Positions 17,987 to 25,775 of a stretch of 64,000 nt of DNA are shown one piece after another (positions within the stretch are counted from its first letter, which is position 1; each line of letters starts with the position of its first letter). The stretch lies in the NCBI RefSeq assembly GCF_017161405.1, contig NZ_CP071051.1, forward strand, positions 2,852,001-2,916,000, read 5' to 3'. Made by a program: the position numbers and the translations under genes. This DNA is from Leucobacter sp. CX169. Its GTDB lineage: Bacteria > Actinomycetota > Actinomycetes > Actinomycetales > Microbacteriaceae. A model generated the notes under the pieces. It was given only the letters and a program-made list of their open reading frames with translations. It was not told the DNA's origin and did not search any database.

Positions 17987-18685
17987 CTAGAGCAGGGCCG
18001 CGAACCTCTCAGTCGCCGACGTTGAGCCCGCGACGATGATCTCATCGTCCTCGCTAAGGACCGTGTCGAGCGTCGTGTGCCCCCAGTCCGCGCCCGGGTG
18101 CTTGACTGCGACGACCGTGACATGGTGACGCGCGCGCATGCCAGTCTCGCCAAGGGGCTTACCCAAGGCTTCTCGCGGCGGGCTGGTCTTGACCATGGCA
18201 AATCCATCCGCGAACTCGACATAATCGAGCATTGCCCCTCGGACGAGGTGAGCGACTCGGCGACCCATGTCATGCTCCGGGCGAATCACGTGCTCCACCC
18301 CGAGCTGTTCAAGGATCTGCCCGTGGGCCGGGCTCACCGCCTTCGCCCAGATCGTCGGCTTCTTGAACCGCAGCAAGTGGGAGGTCGTGAGGATGCTGGC
18401 TTCCAGGTCGCTGCCGATGCCGACCACGGCCCGGTCAAACTCGTGCACCGACAGCTGGCGCAGCACTTCTTCCTTCGTCGAGTCGGCACGCACGACGTGA
18501 GTGAGCAGACCGTTGAAGGACTGAACAACTTCCTCGTCCGAATCGATGCCCAGAACTTCGGTCCCCGCGGCCTCGAGCTCCAAGGCCAACGCACCACCAA
18601 AGCGGCCGAGTCCGATCACGACGACCGCGTCCGCGTCCGCGATCCGCTCGATCCGCTTGCCGGCAAAGATGGGGTGCTTAACCAA
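17987..18685 (-). CDS. ktrA: KtrA/TrkA potassium channel gating subunit
   Basis: 232 residues: RCK-N Rossmann domain (VIGLGRFGGALA near 20-31, acidic IDSDEE at the second strand) followed by a TrkA-C domain. It binds nucleotide and gates the KtrB potassium channel. The TTG at 18685 was chosen because AAGGAAAGG lies upstream and it overlaps the ktrB stop by 8 bases. The order ktrB-ktrA on the minus strand is an operon. Confidence 0.9.
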   Translation of the reverse strand: MVKHPIFAGKRIERIADADAVVVIGLGRFGGALALELEAAGTEVLGIDSDEEVVQSFNGLLTHVVRADSTKEEVLRQLSVHEFDRAVVGIGSDLEASILTTSHLLRFKKPTIWAKAVSPAHGQILEQLGVEHVIRPEHDMGRRVAHLVRGAMLDYVEFADGFAMVKTSPPREALGKPLGETGMRARHHVTVVAVKHPGADWGHTTLDTVLSEDDEIIVAGSTSATERFAALL

Positions 18686-20045
18686 TGAGTGGCCTTTCCT
18701 TGGGGAATTCGTAGAGGAGCTTGCTCGAACGGAGGGCAAGAGCGGACGCAAGAGTGACGGGGCCGAGTCGTCCGACGAACATGAGCAGTACGAGCAACAG
18801 TTGGCCGGCCGGGGGCAGGCTCGCGGTGATCCCCGTTGAGAGCCCCACCGTGGCGAACGCCGAGATCGTCTCGAACAGCAACCGATCGAAGCCGAAGTCC
18901 GTCATCAGCATGAGCGCCATCGTCGAGCCAATGACCAGCGCGACGGCGAGCAGCACGATAGTGATGGCCTGACGGTGCACTGATCGTGAGAGCCGCTTTC
19001 CGAAGACGTTGACCGCGGTACCCCCGCGAATCTCGGTCAGGAGAATGAACAGCAAAACCGCAAAGGTGGTGATCTTGAGGCCGCCGGCGGTACCGGCCGG
19101 GCCGCCGCCGATAAACATCAGGATGTCCATCCCCAACCAGGTAGCCGGGTCCATCTGACCGATGTCGAGCGAGTTGAAGCCGGCGGTGCGCGTCATGACG
19201 GACTGAAAGAACCCGGCCAGCACCCGATCCGCAATGCCCAGCGCGCCCAACGTCCTGGGGTTGGTCCACTCGAGGATGCAGATGAACAGCGTCCCCAGCA
19301 CCAGCAGCACTGCAGTTCCGCTCAGCACGAGCTTCAGGTTCATGCTCCAGTGCACCGGCGTGCGGTACCGATGACGCAGCTCGAACAGCACCGGGAAGCC
19401 CAATCCGCCGGTGATGATGGCGGCGGCGATCGGCAGGCAGATCCAGGGGTCGCCGACGAAGGCCATGAGGTTGTCGGTGAAGAGCGCAAAGCCCGCGTTG
19501 TTGAACGCCGAAATCGAGTGGAAGAACCCCATCCAGATCGCTTTCCCCGGGGAGTATCCGTATCCCACGCCGAAGCGCAATGCGAGCAAGGTCGCGACGA
19601 CGAGCTCAACGACAACGGTGATGCGCAAGATGCCGAGCAGGATCGAACGCACGTCCCCAAACCCGGTGCTCTTCGTCTCGACGGCCGCCTGGATGCGCGA
19701 CTTGAGCCCCAAGCGGCGGGCCAGCAAGACGCCGAGGAGCGCGGCAAACGACATGATGCCGAAACCGCCCAGCTGAATCAGCACCAGGATCACGACCTGC
19801 CCGAACGGGGTCCAGTACTGGGCGGTGTCGACCACCGCCAGGCCGGTGACGCACACCGCCGAGGTGGCGGTGAAGAGGGCATCCAGGAAGCTCGCCCCTC
19901 CCGGGCCGGTCTTCGCGATCGGGAGCATCAACGCTGTCGTCCCCGCCAGGATCCCCACCCCAAAGCCTGCAGCGATGCCCTGAGCTGGGTGGCGAGGAGT
20001 CAGGTACCGGGCGCTGGCCCTGACTCTGTCGGCGACGACGTGCAT
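18678..20045 (-). CDS. ktrB: KtrB/TrkH potassium transporter
   Basis: About 455 residues with four repeated membrane-pore-membrane units. Selectivity-filter loops are visible at SAVCVTGLAVVDT, SAFNNAGFALF, MTRTAGFNSLD and FATVGLSTGIT, each with the key glycine. It is a sodium- or proton-assisted potassium channel working with KtrA. ATG at 20045 is preferred; a TTG 33 bases upstream is also in frame, and neither has a clear ribosome-binding site. Confidence 0.92.
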   Translation of the reverse strand: MHVVADRVRASARYLTPRHPAQGIAAGFGVGILAGTTALMLPIAKTGPGGASFLDALFTATSAVCVTGLAVVDTAQYWTPFGQVVILVLIQLGGFGIMSFAALLGVLLARRLGLKSRIQAAVETKSTGFGDVRSILLGILRITVVVELVVATLLALRFGVGYGYSPGKAIWMGFFHSISAFNNAGFALFTDNLMAFVGDPWICLPIAAAIITGGLGFPVLFELRHRYRTPVHWSMNLKLVLSGTAVLLVLGTLFICILEWTNPRTLGALGIADRVLAGFFQSVMTRTAGFNSLDIGQMDPATWLGMDILMFIGGGPAGTAGGLKITTFAVLLFILLTEIRGGTAVNVFGKRLSRSVHRQAITIVLLAVALVIGSTMALMLMTDFGFDRLLFETISAFATVGLSTGITASLPPAGQLLLVLLMFVGRLGPVTLASALALRSSKLLYEFPKERPLIG

Positions 20046-20129
20046 GAACGCAAGCGTAATGCGAAGTTCGCCCGACAAATGAACGCAATCGCTTGTGCGC
20101 CCCCGCTGGGGACTCGGGGCCCGGGCCCC

Positions 20130-21578
20130 CTACCCGACGTGCGCCAACACCGGCGCCTCGTTCTGCGGCAGGAGCTCCGATTTGGGCACGCGAATCAGCA
20201 CTGCCGCGATGATCGACGCGAGCACCATTGCAACGGCGGCCGTCACGAAGATCGCTGAGTAACCCTCGGCGAAGGCATCGAGCAACGCGTTCCCGCGAAG
20301 CCCCGCCGTGGGCCCCGCGACCTGGACATAGACCGCGGTGAACACGGAGACACCGATCGATCCACCGATCTGCATGGCTGAGTTCGCGGTCGCCGATGCG
20401 GCTCCAGCGTCGTGCGCGGCGACGCCGCTCAGCGCGAGGTTCTGCAGGGGAACGAAGATGAAGCCCATGCCGAGCCCCATCACTACGAGCGCGGGCAGCA
20501 CCTGCACGAAGTAGTTTCCGTCGGCGGTGATTTGGCTGAGGTAGCCAAGCCCCACCGCCGCGAGCAGCGGACCGCCAATCATCATGAGCCGGGGTCCGAC
20601 TGCCGTGAGCATCTTCGTGGCGATCGGCGCGACGACCATGATGGCGAGGGTCAAGGGCAAGCTCGCGAGCCCGGCCTGGAAGGGCGCCATTCCCAGCACG
20701 ATCTGGAGGTGGAAGGCCAGATAGAGCGTGGCACCAATCATCACGCTGCCGGTGACGGCCTGAATGAGCAACGCACCGCCGCGCACGCGGTTGGCAAGGA
20801 TCCGCAGGGGAAGCAGGGGCTCCGCAACCTTCGTCTCGATCCACACAAACAGCGCGAGCAGCAAGATACCCGCAGCCAGGAACCCGACCGTTTCGGGCGC
20901 GCCCCAGCCATGCTCGGCGAGGCTAAAGCCGTACACCAGCGACCCAAGCCCGAGCGTCACCGTGATCGCGCCCCACACGTCGTAGCGGTTGTTTCCTTCG
21001 GCCTTGCTCTCCGTCAGGAAGAAGGCCCCGCCGATCATGCCGACAGCAACGAAGAACACGTTGACCAAGAGGCACCAGCGCCAGTCGGCGAATTCGGTGA
21101 GCAGGCCGCCCAGGAGCAGTCCGACTGCCGCGCCGGCGCCGGCGATAATGCCAAATACCGCGAACGCCGTGTTCCGGTCCTTCCCCCGCGGGAAGGCCAC
21201 CGTCAGCAGCGCGAGCGCAGCCGGCGCGAGCAGCGCAGCAAAGATTCCCTGCAGGCCTCGCGCAAGAATGAGTTCGGCGCCGGATCCTGCCAGGCCGCCG
21301 TACACCGACGCCAGGCCGAAACCGATCATGCCCACCATGAAGGCGCGCTTGCGACCCCAGTAGTCAGCGACTCTGCCGCCGAGCAGCAGCAACGCCCCGA
21401 ACGCGAGCGCGTAGGCAGTGACGACCCATTGCCGTTGGCTGTCCGAGAGATCCAACTCTAGCTGGGCCTGCGGCAGCGCAATGTTGACGATCGTGCCGTC
21501 GAGCACGACGACGAGTTGCGTCAGCGAGAGCACGGCCAGCGCCCACCAACGATTGGGTGAGCGTCGGGAAATAGACAT
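20130..21578 (-). CDS. DHA2-family (14-helix) MFS drug exporter
   Basis: 482 residues, 14 membrane segments. Motif D1 LDGTIVNIALPQ lies near 26-37 and motif A GGRVADYWGRKR near 66-77, with a central GQ/GP-rich motif C helix, as in EmrB/QacA-type pumps. It exports hydrophobic drugs using the proton gradient; substrate unknown. The ATG at 21578 follows TCCCGGAGG. The ribosome-binding site lies in the 3' arm of a perfect hairpin, suggesting translational attenuation. An in-frame GTG at 21659 would add 27 residues or could encode a leader peptide read-through. Confidence 0.87.
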   Translation of the reverse strand: MSISRRSPNRWWALAVLSLTQLVVVLDGTIVNIALPQAQLELDLSDSQRQWVVTAYALAFGALLLLGGRVADYWGRKRAFMVGMIGFGLASVYGGLAGSGAELILARGLQGIFAALLAPAALALLTVAFPRGKDRNTAFAVFGIIAGAGAAVGLLLGGLLTEFADWRWCLLVNVFFVAVGMIGGAFFLTESKAEGNNRYDVWGAITVTLGLGSLVYGFSLAEHGWGAPETVGFLAAGILLLALFVWIETKVAEPLLPLRILANRVRGGALLIQAVTGSVMIGATLYLAFHLQIVLGMAPFQAGLASLPLTLAIMVVAPIATKMLTAVGPRLMMIGGPLLAAVGLGYLSQITADGNYFVQVLPALVVMGLGMGFIFVPLQNLALSGVAAHDAGAASATANSAMQIGGSIGVSVFTAVYVQVAGPTAGLRGNALLDAFAEGYSAIFVTAAVAMVLASIIAAVLIRVPKSELLPQNEAPVLAHVG

Positions 21579-21585
21579 AAAAAAG

Positions 21586-21625
21586 ACCTCCGGGATCTCT
21601 GTGAGTGCCGGAGGTTTCAAGCCTC
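21586..21625 (-). promoter_or_regulatory. Possible translational attenuator of the DHA2 pump
   Basis: Reading the transcript, ACCTCCGG (21615-21608) can pair perfectly with CCGGAGGT (21593-21586), which contains the pump's ribosome-binding site. Just upstream GAGG (21625-21622) can pair with CCTC (21614-21611), the same bases. The two hairpins exclude each other, the usual anti-sequester/sequester arrangement. Inference from sequence only. Confidence 0.5.
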
Positions 21626-21730
21626 GGACCGATGTCGCTTTCGCGCTGCTCGACCACACCGGCCGTTGGGCCAGTCAGATCTCTAGGTTACCAAAGGCGA
21701 TCATTGGGGCGGGCTGGGAGCCCTCGCCGC

Positions 21731-21736
21731 TAGAAT
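21731..21736 (+). promoter_or_regulatory. -10 hexamer for leaderless dcd mRNA
   Basis: TAGAAT, then six bases, then the GTG start of dcd at 21743. Predicted start of transcription coincides with the start codon. Confidence 0.55.
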
Positions 21737-21742
21737 CGACAC

Positions 21743-22348
21743 GTGCTGCTTTCAGATCGTGACCTCAATGCTGAACTCGCCTCCGGCCGGATCCGTCTGG
21801 ATCCCTCGTCCGACGACATGGTCCAGCCGTCGAGCATCGACGTGCGTATTGACCGCTACTTCCGTCTCTTCGACAACCACAAGTACCCCGTGATCGATCC
21901 GGCAGAGGACCAGCCCGAACTCACGCGCCTCATCGAGGTTGACCCCGCGGAGGGCTTCATCCTGCACCCGGGCGAGTTCGTCCTCGGTTCGACGTTCGAA
22001 CAGGTCACCCTGCCCGACGACATCGCGGCCCGCCTCGAGGGAAAGAGCTCACTCGGCCGACTCGGCCTCATGACGCACTCAACCGCCGGCTTCATTGACC
22101 CCGGCTTCACGGGTCACGTCACGCTCGAGCTCTCGAACGTCGCGACGCTGCCGATTCGCCTGTGGCCCGGAATGAAGATCGGGCAGCTGTGCTTCTTCCA
22201 GCTCAGCTCACCCGCCGACCACCCGTACGGCTCGGGCGAGTACAAGTCGCGCTACCTCGGGCAGCGCGGCCCCACCGCCTCGCGCTCGTTCGTGAACTTC
22301 CACCGCAGCGACGTCACTGCGACCGACGCGGGCGCAAACGGCGGCTAG
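21743..22348 (+). CDS. dcd: dCTP deaminase
   Basis: 201 residues. The family signature [23 protein letters not shown] is seen across residues 96-119, with the catalytic Glu in TLELSN near 128-133. It deaminates dCTP to dUTP. Actinobacterial forms are often bifunctional and also release pyrophosphate to give dUMP; I cannot tell which applies here. No ribosome-binding site precedes the GTG, in agreement with a leaderless mRNA. Confidence 0.95.
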   Translation: MLLSDRDLNAELASGRIRLDPSSDDMVQPSSIDVRIDRYFRLFDNHKYPVIDPAEDQPELTRLIEVDPAEGFILHPGEFVLGSTFEQVTLPDDIAARLEGKSSLGRLGLMTHSTAGFIDPGFTGHVTLELSNVATLPIRLWPGMKIGQLCFFQLSSPADHPYGSGEYKSRYLGQRGPTASRSFVNFHRSDVTATDAGANGG

Positions 22349-22426
22349 GGCGCTTTGCAGGGGCGCTTGGCCTGCGGCTCCGGGCGTGAAACAGCCGAGG
22401 CACACCTGCTACTCAGCACACGCTCG

Positions 22427-22432
22427 TACACT
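22427..22432 (+). promoter_or_regulatory. -10 hexamer for leaderless PGPGW mRNA
   Basis: TACACT, then six bases, then ATG at 22439. No Shine-Dalgarno sequence. Confidence 0.45.
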
Positions 22433-22438
22433 CCCCTC

Positions 22439-22810
22439 ATGAGCGACACACCCTCGACTGCTGCACGCGCCGCTTCCGCCTTCGCTCGAGCGGCTGGCTC
22501 CGCGGGCCGAGAGACACGCGCCGCTATTCGACGCAACCCGATGACCGACCGCGTCTACCGCACCACGATCGGCGTCGTGGGTGGCACAACGTTCGTCGTC
22601 GGGCTCGCCCTGATTCCGCTGCCTGGGCCGGGGAGCTTGATCGCGATCGGCGGGCTTGCGTTGCTCGGCACCGAGTTCGAGCGGGCGCAGCGAGCACACG
22701 CCCGAGCGAACGAGGTCGCGCGCAAGGCGGTCGCCCGTGCGAACGAGGCGCGCCTCAGACGGGCAGCTCGGCGAAGCGATGCCCAGGCGGCATACTCGCC
22801 CCCAGCCTGA
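22439..22810 (+). CDS. PGPGW-type transmembrane protein
   Basis: 123 residues. A hydrophobic hairpin at about 45-80 contains IPLPGPGSLIAIGGLALLG, the core of the putative transmembrane PGPGW family. A basic, Ala/Arg-rich helical tail lies on the inside. Function is unknown. It lies 90 bases after dcd with its own -10 element and ends 24 bases before the convergent ABC ATPase gene. Confidence 0.72.
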   Translation: MSDTPSTAARAASAFARAAGSAGRETRAAIRRNPMTDRVYRTTIGVVGGTTFVVGLALIPLPGPGSLIAIGGLALLGTEFERAQRAHARANEVARKAVARANEARLRRAARRSDAQAAYSPPA

Positions 22811-22834
22811 CGCCTGGCCTTCGGCCGAACGCGC

Positions 22835-23605
22835 CTACCCCTCGTGAATCAGGCGCAGGATCTGGGCTGCACGCGTGCGAAACTCGGGCGCCTCGGCGTC
22901 GGCACGGTGCCGAGGCCGGGCGATCGGGACGGCGATTTCCTCGCGGACCCGTCCGGGACGCGGACTCATCACGACCACGCGGTCGCTCGTGAGCACCGCC
23001 TCCTCGATGTCGTGCGTCACGAGCACGACGGTGAGCTTGTGGCGTTCCCAGACCTCGAGCAGGAGTTCTTGCATGGTGCGCCGCGTAAGCGCGTCCAGCG
23101 CGCCAAACGGCTCGTCCATGAGGAGCACATCGGGGCCGTAGCTGAGTGACCGCGCGAGGGCCACGCGCTGCTGCATGCCGCCCGAGAGCTGAGCCGGGTG
23201 CGCCTGCTCGAACCCGTCGAGGCCCACGAGCGAGATGAACTCGCGCGCACGCTCGGTGCGCTCTGCAGCCGACAGGCCCGCCTCGCCGCGCAGGGCGAAC
23301 TCGATGTTGCCGCGCACGGTAAGCCACGGCATCAGGGTGGCCTGCTGGAACACCATTCCGCGGTCGCGACCGGGGCCGAGCACCGGTGTTCCGCTGACCT
23401 CGATCGAGCCCTCGGAAGGGTCTTCCAGGCCCGCGATGAGTGACAGCAGCGTCGACTTGCCGCAGCCAGATGCGCCGACGACCGAGACAAACTCGTTCTC
23501 GGCAACCTCGAGATCCACCCCCTCGAGCGCCGTGACGTCGCCAAAGCGCTTCGTGAGGCCGCTGATGCGGATCTTCGGGGTCAGCGTGGAAGCAGGCGTC
23601 GTCAT
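22835..23605 (-). CDS. ABC transporter ATPase, nitrate/sulfonate/taurine type
   Basis: 256 residues. Walker A GASGCGKSTLL is near 43-53, signature LSGGMQQRVALAR near 138-150, and Walker B DVLLMDEPFGALD follows, with an H-loop in VTHDIEEAV. The GCGKST and MQQR features are those of SsuB/TauB/NrtD ATPases. The ATG overlaps the permease stop as ATGA. Third gene of the binding protein-permease-ATPase operon. Confidence 0.9.
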   Translation of the reverse strand: MTTPASTLTPKIRISGLTKRFGDVTALEGVDLEVAENEFVSVVGASGCGKSTLLSLIAGLEDPSEGSIEVSGTPVLGPGRDRGMVFQQATLMPWLTVRGNIEFALRGEAGLSAAERTERAREFISLVGLDGFEQAHPAQLSGGMQQRVALARSLSYGPDVLLMDEPFGALDALTRRTMQELLLEVWERHKLTVVLVTHDIEEAVLTSDRVVVMSPRPGRVREEIAVPIARPRHRADAEAPEFRTRAAQILRLIHEG

Positions 23606-24438
23606 GCGCGGCCCTCCTGGTAGGCGAACATGCGGCGGCCCAGCCAGCGCATCGTTTGATCGAGCACCAACCCGAGCACGCCCAAGACCAACACGTACGC
23701 GATGATCGTGTCGGTCGCGAAGTAGCGCTGAGCGACCGTGATCCGGTAGCCCATCCCGCTCGAAGCCGCCACGAGCTCGGCCACCACGAGCCAGGTCCAG
23801 GCCCAGCCGAGGGTGATGCGCAGCGCATCCCAGATGCGCGGCATCGCCGAAGGAACGACGATGCGGGCGAGCATGGCGATGCGGCCCAGCCCGAGCGTCT
23901 CGCCGAGACGCACCAGTCCCACCGGGACTCGGCGCACCGCGTCGGCCACCATCAGCACCTGCTGGAAGAACGTGCCCATCCAGATGATGAGGAACTTCTG
24001 ACCGTCGTCGATGCCGGCCCACACGATCGTGAGCGGCACGAATGCCACGACCGGCATATAGCGAATGAAGTCCATGAGCGGCTCGAGCGCCGCCTCGACG
24101 CGGGCATTCACACCCATGAGCGTGCCGATCGGCACCGCAAGCACCGTCGCGAGCACGAAGCCGACGAAGATGCGGTAGACGCTGACCGCGATGTCCGACC
24201 ACAGCTCGCCATTGCCCGACTGCTCGACGAGCGCGCCGACCACGGCCTCGGGGCTCGGCAGAAACATCGGGTCGACGAGTCCCAGTTTCGTCGCCAGCCA
24301 CCACACCGCAATGAGCACCACGAAGGTGCTGACCGAGGTGGTGAGGGCGGCTCGCCGGCTCAGGCGCTCGCCGATCCGCCGCCGGCGAGGGCGGCGGACG
24401 GCGGGCACGGCAGAAGTCACTGCGGTGGTCTCAGGCAT
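23602..24438 (-). CDS. ABC transporter permease, SsuC/TauC type
   Basis: 278 residues, about six membrane segments after an Arg-rich cytoplasmic N-terminus. The EAA loop ETLGLGRIAMLARIVVPSAMP couples to the ATPase, and PLTIVWAGIDDGQKFLIIWMG is typical of the sulfonate/nitrate group. It starts 21 bases after the binding-protein gene. Confidence 0.9.
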   Translation of the reverse strand: MPETTAVTSAVPAVRRPRRRRIGERLSRRAALTTSVSTFVVLIAVWWLATKLGLVDPMFLPSPEAVVGALVEQSGNGELWSDIAVSVYRIFVGFVLATVLAVPIGTLMGVNARVEAALEPLMDFIRYMPVVAFVPLTIVWAGIDDGQKFLIIWMGTFFQQVLMVADAVRRVPVGLVRLGETLGLGRIAMLARIVVPSAMPRIWDALRITLGWAWTWLVVAELVAASSGMGYRITVAQRYFATDTIIAYVLVLGVLGLVLDQTMRWLGRRMFAYQEGRA

Positions 24439-24459
24439 ATGCGGCTCGGATTTGCGCGA

Positions 24460-25470
24460 CTACGGCTGGGGCAGGAAGCTGGCGTCGACAATCGACTTCG
24501 GGTCGGCCGTGCCCTCGATCATGCCGATGCGCGAGGCCACCTTGATGATCGCCGGCAGGGTCGCGTCGCGGTACGAGCCGTCCAGCATCTCGGCATTCTC
24601 GGCGAGGGTGAAGTAGTGCACGCCGTCAAACGCCGATGCGAGCTCTTCCACGTTGCTGCCGACGCCGGCCGCAATGATCGCGCGGGCCTCGTCGGTGTTT
24701 GCCTCGTAGAAGTCGAGCGAGTCGCCCCATGCCGCGATGACGGCCCGGACGGCCTCGGTCTCAGCCTCGAGCACGTCGTTGCGCACGACGAGTACGTCGG
24801 AGATGAGGCCTTCGTGCTCGGCGGCCGTCACGAGGGTCTCGATGCCCTTGCCGGCGCCGAGCGCCGAGCTGACGTAGGGCTCGTAGGTGACGGCGGCGGG
24901 CACGCTGCCTGCGATCAGCGCCGTTCCTGCCTCGTCGGCGCCCATCGGCACGCGCTCGATGTCGTCGAACGTGAGGCCGGCACGGTCGAGCGCGTCGCCG
25001 AGCAGTAGTTCGCTCGTCGCACCCTCCTCGTAGGCAACCTTCTGGCCTTTGAGTCCCTCGACGGAGCTGATGCTGCCGTCGGTCAGGATCGCGTCGGCGC
25101 CGGTGGCGGTGTCGAGCATCAGCACGATCGATACGTCGACGCCGTTCTCGACGAACTGCAGGGCGGTGTGGCTGGCGACGCTCGCCATATCGAGCTTCTT
25201 CGCCGCGAGGGCGGCATTCACCTCAGCATCGGCGCTGAAGCTCGTCAGCTCTACCTCGACGCCCTGATCGGCGAAGAATCCCTGATCCTCCGCGACATAC
25301 CACTGGCCGTAGCCGAGCCAGGGCTGCGTGCCCATGCGGAGCTGCGTCGCGCCGTCGGCACCCCCCTCAGACTCGCCGGCCTGCGGCGATGCGCAGCCAC
25401 TCAACACGAGCGTTGCTGCAGCAACCAACCCTGCGGCTGCGGTCATCTGGCGGAACATGCGTCGGTTCAC
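24460..25470 (-). CDS. Substrate-binding lipoprotein, NMT1/SsuA type
   Basis: 336 residues. The lipoprotein signal has lipobox VLSGC near residues 23-27. The mature part is of the NMT1/SsuA type, beginning RMGTQPWLGYGQWYVAEDQG and continuing with KKLDMASVASHTALQ. Sulfonates, taurine, nitrate, or thiamine-precursor pyrimidines are candidate ligands; no desulfonation or thiamine gene is nearby, so the ligand is open. The GTG at 25470 has GAGGAAGGA upstream. A -10-like TAGACT on the minus strand at 25556-25561 may be the operon promoter. Confidence 0.85.
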   Translation of the reverse strand: MNRRMFRQMTAAAGLVAAATLVLSGCASPQAGESEGGADGATQLRMGTQPWLGYGQWYVAEDQGFFADQGVEVELTSFSADAEVNAALAAKKLDMASVASHTALQFVENGVDVSIVLMLDTATGADAILTDGSISSVEGLKGQKVAYEEGATSELLLGDALDRAGLTFDDIERVPMGADEAGTALIAGSVPAAVTYEPYVSSALGAGKGIETLVTAAEHEGLISDVLVVRNDVLEAETEAVRAVIAAWGDSLDFYEANTDEARAIIAAGVGSNVEELASAFDGVHYFTLAENAEMLDGSYRDATLPAIIKVASRIGMIEGTADPKSIVDASFLPQP

Positions 25471-25775
25471 GGCAGTGAATCCTTCCTCGCGTCTGGCGCG
25501 ATGCGTCGGCCGCGGCAGGCGCCGGGCATCCCACAAGACACTGGGGGACCGAACCAGTCTATCCAGCGCCGTCGGCGATTTCTGCATGGGTACAGTCTGC
25601 CTCTGCCGGGATCCTGCGCGAAGTCGCCTGGGTGAACCCGGCCCGCGACCCGCAGCCACGCCCCCATCTAGTGAGCGCAAAGTGCTGCTTCACGATTCGT
25701 GAAAGCACCTATTGCGCTCACTAGATGCGCGAACGAGGTGAAGTAATCAGGGCGAGAGAGAAACGCAGTGCAGGA
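25471..25775. other. Intergenic region upstream of the NMT1-type operon
   Basis: No convincing gene. It holds the probable promoter of the ABC operon (TAGACT, minus strand, 25556-25561), one copy of the GGATCCTGC motif at 25609-25617, and the long palindrome listed separately at 25665-25727. Confidence 0.5.
25665..25727. repeat. 63-base extended palindrome
   Basis: Outer arms of 16 bases pair perfectly (25665-25680 with 25712-25727, CATCTAGTGAGCGCAA and complement). Inside are a 5-base stem (GTGCT/AGCAC) and a 6-base stem (TTCACG/CGTGAA) with only small mismatches. It follows the 3' end of the copD-ctaG gene by about 50 bases. It may be a terminator without T tract, a REP-type element or a protein site. 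Confidence 0.7.

Noticed and set aside
25467-25667. 66-codon open frame upstream of the binding-protein gene
   Set aside because: Arg/Pro/Gly-rich, no ribosome-binding site and no domain; probably chance.
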